Shown here: in pieces, positions 44,117 through 53,274 of the stretch
Position numbering within the stretch: the stretch's first letter is position 1
Layout of the letters: each line of letters starts with the position of its first letter
The notes under the pieces: generated by a model
Seen by the model: the letters and a program-made list of their open reading frames with translations, nothing else
What the model was told of the DNA's origin: nothing
Databases searched by the model: none
NCBI RefSeq assembly: GCF_005222915.1
Contig: NZ_STFX01000026.1
Location: 1 to 64,000 of the forward strand
Reading direction: 5' to 3'
Source: Rhizobium sp. FKL33
Lineage (GTDB): Bacteria > Pseudomonadota > Alphaproteobacteria > Rhizobiales > Rhizobiaceae
Length of the DNA stretch: 64,000 nucleotides
Translations under genes and position numbers: made by a program

Positions 44117-45049
44117 ATGCGAACTCAAGCGCCGGCGATAGACCCGAAGGTCTACGCTCTGCTGACGGGAGAACTGGGCAGCAACCAGGCGATCTCCAAA
44201 GTGTGTCTCGAACTGGGCCAGGTTCTCACCGCGTTTCTCCCCGACCTCGTGGAGATGGAAACGCAGCAGAAGATGAGCTTCTACTTCGAACGCTGCGAAA
44301 GCGGCTACAAGAACGACATGATTTCCGACATGGCGCCCGGGACGGTGCTGATGGACGGATCGCTCAAGAACTGGTGCCCGGACTTCACAATCGCCTGCTC
44401 CTCATCCGCGATTATCGCGATGGTCGAGGCCTTGATGGGCGGCGATCCCGCTTCACTCGGTAAAGTCGAGGCGCGTCCGGCGTCGTCGATCGAACTCGAA
44501 ATGGCGCCGCTGATCATGGAAAAGATCGCCCAGGTGATCAAATCCGCCGTTGACGCCCCGGGCAATTATGAGCCGATCCTCACCCGACCCTATAACATCA
44601 AGAACCGGCCAAAACCTGCAGAAGACTATGTCGACATGTTTGCGGCGCTGATCCGGATGAAGATAGAGTTCGGTGACCTGACCTCGCATTTCGAAATCGT
44701 CATCCCGCAGAAAACGCTGCTCAAGACCAAGGTCCGCCCGCCGGTGGCGAGCGCGGCCGCCAAAGCGGTCAACGACTGGGCCGAGATTCTGGAAGACCAG
44801 GTGCGCCGCTCGGACGTCAAGGTCGAGGCGCGGATCCATCTGACGCCCCTGACTCTCGGCGTCATCGCCAAGCTGCAGCCGGGCGACGTTATTCCCTTCC
44901 TCGACACGGACGATGTTCGCGCCCAGGTCAGCGCCAATGGGCGGGATCTCTACAGCTGCGAATTCGGCCGGGCCGGCAATAATTACACCGTTCGCGTGAA
45001 GGAATCTTCTGGTTCCGACCAGGACCTTCTCAGAGACCTGCTCTCCTGA
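44117..45049 (+). CDS. fliM: Flagellar motor switch protein FliM
   Basis: C-ring subunit that binds phospho-CheY. The 310-aa product is diverged, as is typical for rhizobial FliM. The middle domain includes IACSSSAIIAMVEALMGGDP; the C-terminal SpoA-like domain includes EARIHLTPLTLGVIAKLQPG and SCEFGRAGNNYTVRV. ATG at 44117 follows GGAGGG at an ideal distance; ATG at 44099, overlapping the motA stop, is an alternative adding 6 residues. Confidence 0.92.
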   Translation: MRTQAPAIDPKVYALLTGELGSNQAISKVCLELGQVLTAFLPDLVEMETQQKMSFYFERCESGYKNDMISDMAPGTVLMDGSLKNWCPDFTIACSSSAIIAMVEALMGGDPASLGKVEARPASSIELEMAPLIMEKIAQVIKSAVDAPGNYEPILTRPYNIKNRPKPAEDYVDMFAALIRMKIEFGDLTSHFEIVIPQKTLLKTKVRPPVASAAAKAVNDWAEILEDQVRRSDVKVEARIHLTPLTLGVIAKLQPGDVIPFLDTDDVRAQVSANGRDLYSCEFGRAGNNYTVRVKESSGSDQDLLRDLLS

Positions 45050-45097
45050 TCAGGTCTAGAAAAGCCTTGCGCAAGTTTTAACTGGAATGATGATCGT

Positions 45098-45688
45098 ATG
45101 GCACCGAAGAAAGCAAAAATCGAAGAAGAAGCAATCGGAACCGGCGACGCAAACGCCGAGCTCGATCAGGCGATCGACGACCTTCGCGGCGTTCTGAAAG
45201 CCGATGAAGACGGCCTCTCCGATTTCGGGGGGGATTTTGGCGCAGAATTCGGCGGCGGCGACGCCGGCGGCGATTTTTCAACATCGGAAACGCCGATGGA
45301 AACCGACTTCGGCGGCGGCTCCGATTTCGGCGGCGGCAGCTTCGGCGGGGACTTCGGTGATTCGGGCTTCGGAGGCGACGACTTCGGGAGCAGCGCATCC
45401 ATGGGCGCCGTCGCCGAGCCCGGCAGCGCGCTGCATGCGAACCTGGATCTGATCAAGGACATCCCAATTGATGTTCAAATCATTCTAGGAACTAGCAAAA
45501 TGCAGGTTTCCGGCTTGATGAATCTGACCGAAGGGGCCATTATTGCATTGGATCGGAAAATTGGCGAACCGGTCGATCTGATCGTAAATGGAAGGCTCAT
45601 CGGGCGTGGTGAAATCACCGTTATGGAGAATGATGAAACCCGCTTCGGCATCAAGCTGTTGGAAGTTAAGCCGAGCGGCAAGCCTTAG
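45098..45688 (+). CDS. fliN: Flagellar motor switch protein FliN with Gly/Asp/Phe-rich N-terminal region
   Basis: C-ring subunit, 196 aa. The C-terminal ~80 residues are a standard FliN/SpoA domain ([39 protein letters not shown]). Before it, residues ~41-100 are an unusual low-complexity stretch of FGG, DFG and GDF repeats. E. coli FliN is 137 aa, so this tail accounts for the extra length. The 48-bp gap after fliM and the weak ribosome site suggest moderate translation. Confidence 0.94.
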   Translation: MAPKKAKIEEEAIGTGDANAELDQAIDDLRGVLKADEDGLSDFGGDFGAEFGGGDAGGDFSTSETPMETDFGGGSDFGGGSFGGDFGDSGFGGDDFGSSASMGAVAEPGSALHANLDLIKDIPIDVQIILGTSKMQVSGLMNLTEGAIIALDRKIGEPVDLIVNGRLIGRGEITVMENDETRFGIKLLEVKPSGKP

Positions 45689-45732
45689 AGTATCAGAGTT
45701 ACAAACCGGAATGATTCCGGGGGAGCGTCGAT

Positions 45733-46767
45733 ATGTTCGACTTCGACAGTTTTGAGACCACGTCTGCGAGCACGCTGACGCCGCCTGAAAAGGCTGCTGC
45801 AGTGTTGCTCGCCATGGGCAGACAGGTCGCCGGAAAATTACTTAAATACTTTACCCAAGCCGAACTGCAGGTCATCATTCATTCCGCGCAGCGCCTGCGG
45901 CAGATCCCACCGAACGAGTTGATTGATCTCGTCAACGAATTCGAGGACCTGTTCACCGAAGGCACGGGTCTGATGGACAACGCCAAGGCGATCGAGGGCA
46001 TTCTCGAGGAAGGCCTGACGCCGGACGAAGTCGATGGCCTGCTCGGACGACGCGCTGCATTCCAAGCTTTCGAAACCACGATCTGGGAACAGCTGGAAAG
46101 CGCCGAACCTGCCTTCGTTGCGAAGTATCTGATCAACGAGCATCCGCAGACCATCGCCTACATCATGTCGATGATGCCGTCTTCGGCAGGCGCAAAGGTG
46201 CTTCTGGAAATGCCGGAAGGGCGCCGCGCCGACATTCTCAACCGCACGGTCAACCTCAAGGACGTGAACCCGAAGGCGGTTCAGGTCATCGAGAACCGCG
46301 TCCACGAAATCCTCCGCGACCTCAACGCCGAACGCAATGCGCCTGGTACGATGAAGGTGGCTGAACTGATGAACGAACTCGAGAAGAACCAGGTCGAAAA
46401 CCTGCTCGATTCGCTCGAAGCCATCAGCCAGGAAGCCGCCAAGAAGGTGCGCCCGAAGATCTTCCTGTTCGAAGACCTTCTTGCCATGCCGCAGCGCAGC
46501 AGGGTCCTGCTGTTCAACGATATCGCCGGCGACGTCATCACCATGGCGCTTCGGGGCGCGTCGATGGACATCCGCGAAGCCGTCCTGTCTTCAATCGGCG
46601 CGCGTCAGCGCCGCATGATCGAATCGGATCTTGGAGCGCCGGACAACACCGCCAACCCGCGCAATATTGCGATCGCGCGGCGCTCGATCGCCCAGGAAGC
46701 GATTCGCCTGGCCGCCGGCGGCCAGATCCAGCTGAAGGAATCCGGAGGCTCGGTCGAAGCGGCCTGA
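45733..46767 (+). CDS. fliG: Flagellar motor switch protein FliG
   Basis: Rotor subunit facing the stator, 344 aa. N-terminal domain binds FliF. The middle has YLINEHPQTIAYIMSMMPSS (the EHPQ motif) near residue 135. The C-terminal charged helix (IFLFEDLLAMPQRSRVLLFN) contacts MotA. It starts behind GGGGGAG, 44 bp after fliN. Confidence 0.97.
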   Translation: MFDFDSFETTSASTLTPPEKAAAVLLAMGRQVAGKLLKYFTQAELQVIIHSAQRLRQIPPNELIDLVNEFEDLFTEGTGLMDNAKAIEGILEEGLTPDEVDGLLGRRAAFQAFETTIWEQLESAEPAFVAKYLINEHPQTIAYIMSMMPSSAGAKVLLEMPEGRRADILNRTVNLKDVNPKAVQVIENRVHEILRDLNAERNAPGTMKVAELMNELEKNQVENLLDSLEAISQEAAKKVRPKIFLFEDLLAMPQRSRVLLFNDIAGDVITMALRGASMDIREAVLSSIGARQRRMIESDLGAPDNTANPRNIAIARRSIAQEAIRLAAGGQIQLKESGGSVEAA

Positions 46768-46782
46768 CTGGAGTAGACGGGC

Positions 46783-47865
46783 ATGGCCGAGAGCGCCGAC
46801 AAGGACAGCAAAACCGAAGCGCCAACCCAGAAGCGTTATACGGAAGCCGCCGAGAAGGGCAATGTGCCCTTTTCTCGAGAAATTACCGTCTTCGCCTCCA
46901 CGCTCGGCATCTACGTCTACTTCGTCTTCTTCCTGCCAAACGGCGTAGCAAAGCTTTGGGACACGCTGAGGGGCGTGTTTGAAAAGCCCGAGCAATGGCG
47001 ATTCGAAACCGGCACCGACATCGTGGCTCTGTTTGGCCGCATTTTCTGGGAATCGGCCGCAATCGTGACCCCCGCCTTCATTCTCATGGCGGCTTTTGGC
47101 ATCGCGGCCTCTATCCTGCAGAATCTTCCGACGCCCGTTCTTGAGCGAATCGCGCCGAAATTTTCCCGCCTCGATCCGGTCAGCGGCTTCGGCCGCATGT
47201 TCGGCATGCCGGGCATGGTGGAGTTCGGCAAGTCGCTGATCAAAATTCTGGTCGTGGGCGTGGTTGTCGGCTTGAGCCTTCGGTCGGAATATTTCGAATC
47301 CCTCGACGCGATGTATGCGGATCCAGATTTTCTGTTAAAGCGGCTCTCGTCGGACGTCCGGACGATTCTCGTCATTATCCTCTTCGCTGCAGCGATCATC
47401 GCCATAGCCGACTATTTCTGGACTCATCATCATTGGTATGAAGAGCTCAAGATGACGAAGGAAGAGGTGAAGGAAGAACGCAAGCAGACGGACGGCGATC
47501 CGATGATCAAGCAGCGTCAGCGTTCTTTCGCTCGCGATCTCGCCCGAAAACGCATGATAAATTCTGTGCCGCGCGCCACGCTCGTCATCGCAAACCCGAC
47601 TCACTATGCGGTCGCTTTGCGATACGTACGAAATGAAGACCCTGCTCCAGTGGTGGTGGCCAAGGGAACAGACCTCATCGCTCTCAAAATTCGCCAGGTG
47701 GCGGAGGAAAATGGCGTTCCCGTGTTCGAGGATCCGCCTCTAGCGCGCTCCATGTTTGCGCAAGTCTCGGTGGATAGTGTCATTCCGCCGGTCTTCTACA
47801 AGGCCGTCGCCGAACTGATACAACGCATTTATGCGTCCAAGAATAAAGCCAGACGGGTTCACTGA
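46783..47865 (+). CDS. flhB: Flagellar export switch protein FlhB
   Basis: Membrane protein that switches export from hook to filament substrates, 360 aa. Start [20 protein letters not shown] is conserved. Four TM helices are followed by a cytoplasmic domain with the self-cleaving NPTH motif in [16 protein letters not shown] near residues 270-273. It lies 15 bp after fliG. Confidence 0.97.
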   Translation: MAESADKDSKTEAPTQKRYTEAAEKGNVPFSREITVFASTLGIYVYFVFFLPNGVAKLWDTLRGVFEKPEQWRFETGTDIVALFGRIFWESAAIVTPAFILMAAFGIAASILQNLPTPVLERIAPKFSRLDPVSGFGRMFGMPGMVEFGKSLIKILVVGVVVGLSLRSEYFESLDAMYADPDFLLKRLSSDVRTILVIILFAAAIIAIADYFWTHHHWYEELKMTKEEVKEERKQTDGDPMIKQRQRSFARDLARKRMINSVPRATLVIANPTHYAVALRYVRNEDPAPVVVAKGTDLIALKIRQVAEENGVPVFEDPPLARSMFAQVSVDSVIPPVFYKAVAELIQRIYASKNKARRVH

Positions 47866-47870
47866 AAACG

Positions 47871-48332
47871 ATGAAAAAAAGCCCTTTCTCCATCGAACAC
47901 GAGAAAATCGTGGCCGAGGCGTTGCGCCCCGTTGCGACAGAACTCAGGCTGATCGACGCTGCGGACCTTGTGTCGCTGCTGCGTTACGAGCGCTGGGGCA
48001 ATATTGCGGATCTCGTGAATTCTGCAGCGGAACTCTATTTCCTGCCGGGCACGATCCGTTTTGGCATTGGCGGCAATTATGAAATGGACTGGAACAAGCT
48101 GCCGCAAATTTCACTCGATCTCGAGATCATGGCCGATGCGGTGACCGTGTATGCGCAGTTGTCGCTGACCGACGAGTTGGCAGGCATCGAAATCAACCAC
48201 ATCGCATTTCACGAGCCGAACGACGATCCGAACCAGGACACGGCGCTTCTCGCCGAAAGTCTGGCGCGTGCGCGCTTCATCACGCCTAAGATGCAAGGCA
48301 ACCCGGCGCATGGCGCCAGCGCGCTCCAATAA
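47871..48332 (+). CDS. Conserved unknown protein downstream of flhB
   Basis: Not recognised. 153 aa, soluble, no signal peptide. An N-terminal helical part (VAEALRPVATELRLIDAADL) is followed by a likely beta part (LPQISLDLEIMADAVTVYAQ, GIEINHIAFHEP). It follows flhB by 5 bp and is the last gene of the motA operon. A gene in this place is usual in rhizobia. It converges with visR, 16 bp apart, with no room for a separate terminator. Confidence 0.75.
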   Translation: MKKSPFSIEHEKIVAEALRPVATELRLIDAADLVSLLRYERWGNIADLVNSAAELYFLPGTIRFGIGGNYEMDWNKLPQISLDLEIMADAVTVYAQLSLTDELAGIEINHIAFHEPNDDPNQDTALLAESLARARFITPKMQGNPAHGASALQ

Positions 48333-48348
48333 AACATGCCACAGAGAT

Positions 48349-49080
48349 TCAGGCGATATAGCCGAGCCGGATGGCCTTGGCGATCGCCTGGATTCGGTTG
48401 ACGGAATCCAGCTTCACTGTCGCCGATGACAGATAGGCGTTCACCGTATGCACCGAAAGACCGAGTTGAACGGCAATTTCCTCGCTGACCAAACCGTCAC
48501 CGGCCAATTGTAGACAGGCAATCTCCCGACTTGACAGGACTTCGTCCGGCGCCGACCGGCGTTCATCGAGCGTCAACAGATCCATCATCAATTGATGCGA
48601 TTTCCCATGCAGGTCGAGAATGGTTTCCCAGGCAAGGTCGAGATAGTTCGCTGAAAACACGATATACCCATTGCCCATCGATCCCAGACGAACCGGAAAT
48701 GCGATGCCGCAGACGGGAAGGCTTCGCTGCTTGATGCGGCTTACGAAGCCCGTGAAGTCGGGCGTTTCTGCGGTTTGCGCCTCCCCTACTCCGTTCCATA
48801 ACAGGGGCAGCGACGATGTCTCGAGATGGTCGAGAAAAATCTGGCTGTAATGCTCAAGGATGGCGGACGCGGCGATCTGGTTGTCTGACTGAAAATTGTC
48901 GAGAATGCAGGCAAGCTTGCGCTTGCTAGGAAGACCAGAATTATTCGTCTTGAACACGGCGAAATTTCGAGCGTGAGCCGTTCGCTGCATGGACACCAGC
49001 CTCGGAAAAAAATCCGAACGGCTAAGCGAGCGAATGTTCCGCTTGGCGCCGCCCTCCATGCCTGTTTTGCCATCCTTCAA
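48349..49080 (-). CDS. visR: LuxR-type motility regulator VisR
   Basis: Partner of VisN at the top of the rhizobial motility hierarchy; the heterodimer activates rem. 243 aa with an N-terminal regulatory domain (FPRLVSMQRTAHARNFAVFK) and a C-terminal LuxR HTH (LSSREIACLQLAGDGLVSEE, GLSVHTVNAYLSSATVKLDS). TTG at 49080 has GAGGAG 8 bases before it; ATG at 49059 is an alternative. It lies 12 bp after visN. Confidence 0.92.
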   Translation of the reverse strand: MKDGKTGMEGGAKRNIRSLSRSDFFPRLVSMQRTAHARNFAVFKTNNSGLPSKRKLACILDNFQSDNQIAASAILEHYSQIFLDHLETSSLPLLWNGVGEAQTAETPDFTGFVSRIKQRSLPVCGIAFPVRLGSMGNGYIVFSANYLDLAWETILDLHGKSHQLMMDLLTLDERRSAPDEVLSSREIACLQLAGDGLVSEEIAVQLGLSVHTVNAYLSSATVKLDSVNRIQAIAKAIRLGYIA

Positions 49081-49092
49081 GGGAGATGCTCC

Positions 49093-49833
49093 TCAAACCA
49101 GATTGTGTCGGACCGCATAGGCGATCGCCTCCGATCTCGTGCGAGTGGCGGTCTTGCGCATGACGCTGGTGATGTAATTGTTGATCGTGTTCTTCGAGAT
49201 TCCGATGATGGTGGCGATTTCGTCGCTGGTCTTGCCCTCGGCAATCCAGTAGAGGCATTCCAGTTCGCGATCAGTCAGATCCATATCTCGGGCGCTGCGG
49301 ACAGTATCGCGGAACAGAAGACTTGCAAGATATCCAGCCAGGAGACCGGTCTCGCGTAGTCGTTGCTGCGACAGAATTACATCCTGCGGACAAATGAACA
49401 TCAGGCAGTAACGCGTCCGGCCGGCATTGAAGATGATTGTACAATATTCCCGGCCCGCCTGGTCGGCAGACATATGATCGTCAGCGAGCAGTGAGAAGGC
49501 GGGATTGAGAACGGACAGGCATTTTTCAAGCTCGGTGCTGCGCGACAGCCTGCCCAACAGTTCGCGCCCTCTGTTGCGGACAAGATCGAAAGGCCAGTTG
49601 GACGAGATGATGTTGTCGAGTCCAGCTTCGCTGTTCAATTCATGTCGCGCGAGAAGAAATCCCTCTGCCCCGACATAGTCGCACAGCGCCATGGCCGCCG
49701 ACGCAACATCCTGAGCGGAGACACTCTTGTTCAATCGGTCCAGCATCTGGTCCGCGCTGATTGTCCCGTGCACATGGGCTCTTTGCGAACCCGATGCTTC
49801 CGTCAACGATCCGCTGTCGCTCTTAGCGGTCAC
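49093..49833 (-). CDS. visN: LuxR-type motility regulator VisN
   Basis: Global motility regulator paired with VisR. 246 aa with an N-terminal autoinducer-binding-like fold and a C-terminal HTH (LTDRELECLYWIAEGKTSDE, GISKNTINNYITSVMRKTAT). Position immediately before visR and next to fliF matches rhizobial clusters. The likely start is GTG. The upstream gap of 228 bp to fliF has an AT-rich stretch near 49930-49965 that may be its promoter. Confidence 0.92.
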   Translation of the reverse strand: MTAKSDSGSLTEASGSQRAHVHGTISADQMLDRLNKSVSAQDVASAAMALCDYVGAEGFLLARHELNSEAGLDNIISSNWPFDLVRNRGRELLGRLSRSTELEKCLSVLNPAFSLLADDHMSADQAGREYCTIIFNAGRTRYCLMFICPQDVILSQQRLRETGLLAGYLASLLFRDTVRSARDMDLTDRELECLYWIAEGKTSDEIATIIGISKNTINNYITSVMRKTATRTRSEAIAYAVRHNLV

Positions 49834-50009
49834 TTCACCACCCGGTCGGTTGCCGTGGGTTCACGCATCTTCGCGTCCCCAATCTAATTCCGTCATCACG
49901 ATAGATCCGAACGCCTTTATGGTGAAACTGATTCGATCTCGAATACAATTTTTTAATCCTTTAACTCAAGTAGCCCCCCAGTTTTCGGACGCTCTGGGTC
50001 TGTTTGCAA

Positions 50010-50039
50010 ACAAAAAAACGCCGGCGCGGGGCCGGCGTT
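50010..50039 (-). terminator. Strong terminator of fliF
   Basis: A 9-bp perfect stem AACGCCGGC / GCCGGCGTT with a 5-base loop, followed on the minus strand by TTTTTTTGTTTG. It lies 22 bp after the fliF stop. Confidence 0.9.
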
Positions 50040-50061
50040 GTTGTGGTTTTGTGATTTTGGA

Positions 50062-51771
50062 TCAGGCGGCTTGTTCCGGGATCGCCCATTTGCGGAGGAT
50101 CTTGGCGGCTCTTTCTTCGCTGATCTCCACCATTCGGCTGAGGCGGCGCTCCGGACCTTCCTTGACCCGCTTGGCGAGGCCGGAACCGTCGTCTTCGCTC
50201 GGGTTGAGAATATCGTCCGTCGAGTCGAAGCCGAAGTCCGAACCGAAACCGTCCATAAGCGTGGCCCCGGGGCCGCCAACCGTCGGCGGTGAGAAGTCTG
50301 GCAATTCGAGTCCTGCGCTTTCGCCGAGCGGCACCGAGCCGGGGGCGCCAAGGGCTGCCGCGCCAAGTTCCGGACCACCGATCGCCTTGATGAGCGGACG
50401 GAAGCCGAGCCAAACGATCAGGAAGGCGACTGCGACGAAAGCCAGCGCGTTGATCATCGTGCCCATATTGCGCATGAAGATGTCCGCGAAGGATTCCGAC
50501 GTCGCCGCTTCATCCAACAGCTGGTTGTCGAGGAAGTCGATCGCCGAGACATTGATGACGTCGCCACGCTGGGCGTCGATGCCGGCGGCCGAGGTGACGA
50601 TCTTCTGCATTTCCGCGACGATCTTGTCGAATTTCGCCTGATCGAAAGGTTCGCCGGCGAGCTTGGCGATGCGACCGCGATTGACCACGACGGCGACCGA
50701 CAGCTTGTCGATCGTGTAGCCGTTGCGCACGGTCGCGACCGTCTTCTGATTGATCTCGTAGTTGGTCTGTTCTTCTTTCTTGTTCGCCTGGTCCGACGAC
50801 TTCGGGCCCGCACCGGCGCTCTCGTTGCCCTGGGGAACATTCTGTTCCACCGTGGTCGCCTGTTCCTGCGATACCTGTTCGGACTTCTGGTCCTCTTTGG
50901 TCACGCGAACCGAGCGCTCGACCTTTGATTCGGGATCGAAAATCGTTTCCTGTATCTGCTGGGCGTCAGTGTTGAGTTTCGCGGTCACCGATGCGCGGAA
51001 ATTGTCCATGCCAAGGAATGGCGCAAGAGCGTTGTCGATCTTGCTTTCGATCTCCTGCTGGACGTTCTGGACGATGCCGAGCGAACGATTGAGAGAACTG
51101 CTCGAAGGATCGTCGCCAGAGGCGAGCAACTGGCCGGCCGAATCGAGGATGGTGACGTCATCCACATTCAGACCAGGCACTGCGGAGGCGACCAGATGGC
51201 GAATGGAAGCAGCGGCCTGACGGCCGACCTGTTCGGAAGCGCGAATCATCACGGAAGCCGTTGGTTTTTGTTCCGCCTGACGGAAAGAGCCTCGATCCGC
51301 CATAACGATATGAACGCGCGCCGCGTTGATGCCGTTGATTGTCTGGATGGTGCGGCCGATTTCGCCTTCAAGCGCCCTCACCCGGGTGACTTCCTGCATA
51401 AAGGAGGTGAGACCGAGCGAACCGACACTGTCGAACAATTCGTAGCCCGCATTGGCGGAATTCGGGAGGCCGCGTTCAGCGAGGAAGAGTCTCGCTTTTC
51501 CGGTCTGGCCGACAGGCACGGCGATAGAGCCGCCATCGGTTCCGACCTGATAGTCGAGCCCGCCTTCGGCGAGCGCGATTCCTACCTGATTGAGGTCGGA
51601 CGCTTCGAGGCCAACATACAGGGTCTCATACCCCGGTTTGTTGACATAGTAGCTGCCGACGAGGATCGCCAGGAGGGTCAATCCGAAGATCGCGCCCAGG
51701 GCCACGAGCTTGGTCATGCCCAGCGACGTCAGGTTCTTGAGTATAGCCGTAAGCTGATTCAACAGATTCAT
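50062..51771 (-). CDS. fliF: Flagellar MS-ring protein FliF
   Basis: Base of the flagellum in the inner membrane, 569 aa. Two TM segments: LVALGAIFGLTLLAILVGSYYVN at about 20-42 and MINALAFVAVAFLIVWLGFR at about 435-455. Ring-building motifs include GLTSFMQEVTRVRALEGEIG and ARVHIVMADRGSFR. The cytoplasmic tail binds FliG. It stands between visN and the che operon and seems to be its own transcription unit. Confidence 0.96.
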   Translation of the reverse strand: MNLLNQLTAILKNLTSLGMTKLVALGAIFGLTLLAILVGSYYVNKPGYETLYVGLEASDLNQVGIALAEGGLDYQVGTDGGSIAVPVGQTGKARLFLAERGLPNSANAGYELFDSVGSLGLTSFMQEVTRVRALEGEIGRTIQTINGINAARVHIVMADRGSFRQAEQKPTASVMIRASEQVGRQAAASIRHLVASAVPGLNVDDVTILDSAGQLLASGDDPSSSSLNRSLGIVQNVQQEIESKIDNALAPFLGMDNFRASVTAKLNTDAQQIQETIFDPESKVERSVRVTKEDQKSEQVSQEQATTVEQNVPQGNESAGAGPKSSDQANKKEEQTNYEINQKTVATVRNGYTIDKLSVAVVVNRGRIAKLAGEPFDQAKFDKIVAEMQKIVTSAAGIDAQRGDVINVSAIDFLDNQLLDEAATSESFADIFMRNMGTMINALAFVAVAFLIVWLGFRPLIKAIGGPELGAAALGAPGSVPLGESAGLELPDFSPPTVGGPGATLMDGFGSDFGFDSTDDILNPSEDDGSGLAKRVKEGPERRLSRMVEISEERAAKILRKWAIPEQAA

Positions 51772-51932
51772 TCTGTTCCCGCGAAGTTAAGCGCCACGAG
51801 GTCAAGGTATCATTCCTTGCCTACACTCTACGGCTTCAAACTTGCGCGAGGGTGTTGTCCGCCCGGCGGCGACTTCGCCTCCAACTCCTCGGTTTATCGG
51901 CGGTCGCCCTATCGGCCGTGGCTCAGGCGACG

Positions 51933-52322
51933 TTAGAACAGGTCACAGTCCCCGGCGGTCTTGATGATCGGCTGCGAATGACCGCGGCGGGTGCCTCCGG
52001 ATAGGGCGCGCTGCATGTCGGCAAGCTTGACCAGGTTCAGCGCCGTGGTGATGTCGATCAGTGTTTCCTCGGGAATGGAGGCCGTCACGGTATCGATGAA
52101 CTCTGCGAGGCCCCTGGTTTTCTGAACCGCGAGATCGATGCCTTGCAAAACCATCATGCGGTCGGCTGCGTCCATGAAGTCCACGCCATTTGCATTGGTG
52201 AGAAAGGGTTCTATCCGCTCGATCAGATAGGCGACGTCGTGAAGTTCGGAAACAACCCGCATCAGGATTTCCGGAAGCGACTCTTCGATCTGGACCGTAT
52301 GCGTTACTACACTCGAATGCAT
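51933..52322 (-). CDS. cheT: Chemotaxis protein CheT (last gene of the che operon)
   Basis: A 129-aa helical protein at the position of CheT in Sinorhizobium, downstream of cheD. There, CheT is a small che-operon product reported to influence chemotaxis, with CheR suggested as a partner. Visible helices are SLPEILMRVVSELHDVAYLI, DAADRMMVLQGIDLAVQKTR and EETLIDITTALNLVKLADMQ. It resembles the CheZ-like/DUF helical-hairpin type in outline only. It starts behind GGAAGGAT. Naming rests mainly on position. No clear terminator follows in the 161-bp gap to fliF. Confidence 0.8.
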   Translation of the reverse strand: MHSSVVTHTVQIEESLPEILMRVVSELHDVAYLIERIEPFLTNANGVDFMDAADRMMVLQGIDLAVQKTRGLAEFIDTVTASIPEETLIDITTALNLVKLADMQRALSGGTRRGHSQPIIKTAGDCDLF

Positions 52323-52339
52323 GGCGTGATCCTTCCAGA

Positions 52340-52888
52340 TCAGAAAAACTCGATCGACGATTCGGCGGGCTTGGGCGCGGGCACGGGGCGTGTTTCGAGC
52401 TGCACGGTGCGCTGCGTTTCGGCGCCGGTGAGCGCATATTGACGGGCCCGGCCGGAAACCGGCCAGAATTCGAGCTTGCGACCTGCGTCGCCTCCGGTCG
52501 AGGAACCGGCGATCTTGATGCCTTCGTCCTTCAGGAAGCGCATCGCGAATTCCGCGTTCTGCTGCCCGACATTCGAAAAGGACGCAATGGTCTTGGCGCC
52601 GCCGAAGATCTTGGCTTCGAGCCGGTCGCGACGCGCGCCCTGCTTCAGCAAACCGTTGATCAGAAGCTCCATCAGATGCACGCCGTAGCGCGACACGTCG
52701 CCGCCCTGCGCCATTGCTTCAGCGGAGCCGGGGAGGAGAAAGTGGTTCATGCCGCCGACGCCGGCGACGGGGTCGCGCAGACAGGCGGCGACACAGGAGC
52801 CGAGCACCGTGGAGAGAACCACGTCGGGATCTCGCGAGACTTTCCACTCGCCTTGGATTACATGGACACGCTTGAAGCCATCGCTCAT
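52340..52888 (-). CDS. cheD: Chemoreceptor glutamine deamidase CheD
   Basis: Deamidates glutamines in receptors and aids adaptation. 182 aa. The catalytic Cys is in [16 protein letters not shown], and the His in [10 protein letters not shown]; the domain also has [20 protein letters not shown]. It overlaps cheY2 by 4 bp (ATGA). Confidence 0.95.
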   Translation of the reverse strand: MSDGFKRVHVIQGEWKVSRDPDVVLSTVLGSCVAACLRDPVAGVGGMNHFLLPGSAEAMAQGGDVSRYGVHLMELLINGLLKQGARRDRLEAKIFGGAKTIASFSNVGQQNAEFAMRFLKDEGIKIAGSSTGGDAGRKLEFWPVSGRARQYALTGAETQRTVQLETRPVPAPKPAESSIEFF

Positions 52889-53274
52889 TTCAGGGATCCG
52901 AACACGGCTTCAATCGCCGCTTTCATCTTTTCTATGGTGAAGGGCTTAGCCAAGACGTTGTTCGCCCCCATCTGCGCCGCCTTCTGGACGAGCGCGCGGT
53001 CGCCCTGAGCGGTCAGGATGATGAAGGCGGCCTTCTTCGTGGCCGGGTTCGAGCGGACAGCCTGCAGAAGTCCCAGGCCATCCATTTTCGGCATGTTGAA
53101 GTCCGAGATGACCAGGTGGTGAGGCTGTTGGGCCATGATCTGTGCGCCCTGTTGCCCGTCGCCGGCTGCTGTAATTTGCTTGAACCCGAGCTGGGTCAAA
53201 GCGTCACTAAGAAGCAAGCGGCTCGTTACCTGATCATCGACAATAAGGACTTTGATTTTTTCAGCGATAGACAT
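52885..53274 (-). CDS. cheY2: Chemotaxis response regulator CheY2
   Basis: Single-domain receiver, 129 aa. In Sinorhizobium CheY2 is the regulator that slows the motor, and CheY1 drains phosphate from it. Asp58 in [14 protein letters not shown] is the phosphorylation site; the Asp pair is at 13-14, with Thr in [10 protein letters not shown] and Lys in VLAKPFT. The 1-bp overlap with cheB (TGATG) suggests coupling. Confidence 0.95.
   Translation of the reverse strand: MSIAEKIKVLIVDDQVTSRLLLSDALTQLGFKQITAAGDGQQGAQIMAQQPHHLVISDFNMPKMDGLGLLQAVRSNPATKKAAFIILTAQGDRALVQKAAQMGANNVLAKPFTIEKMKAAIEAVFGSLK

Noticed and set aside
49940-49970. TTAA pair (TTAATCCTTTAA) before visN as a CtrA box
   Set aside because: The spacing between TTAA elements is 4, not 7, so it does not match the consensus.
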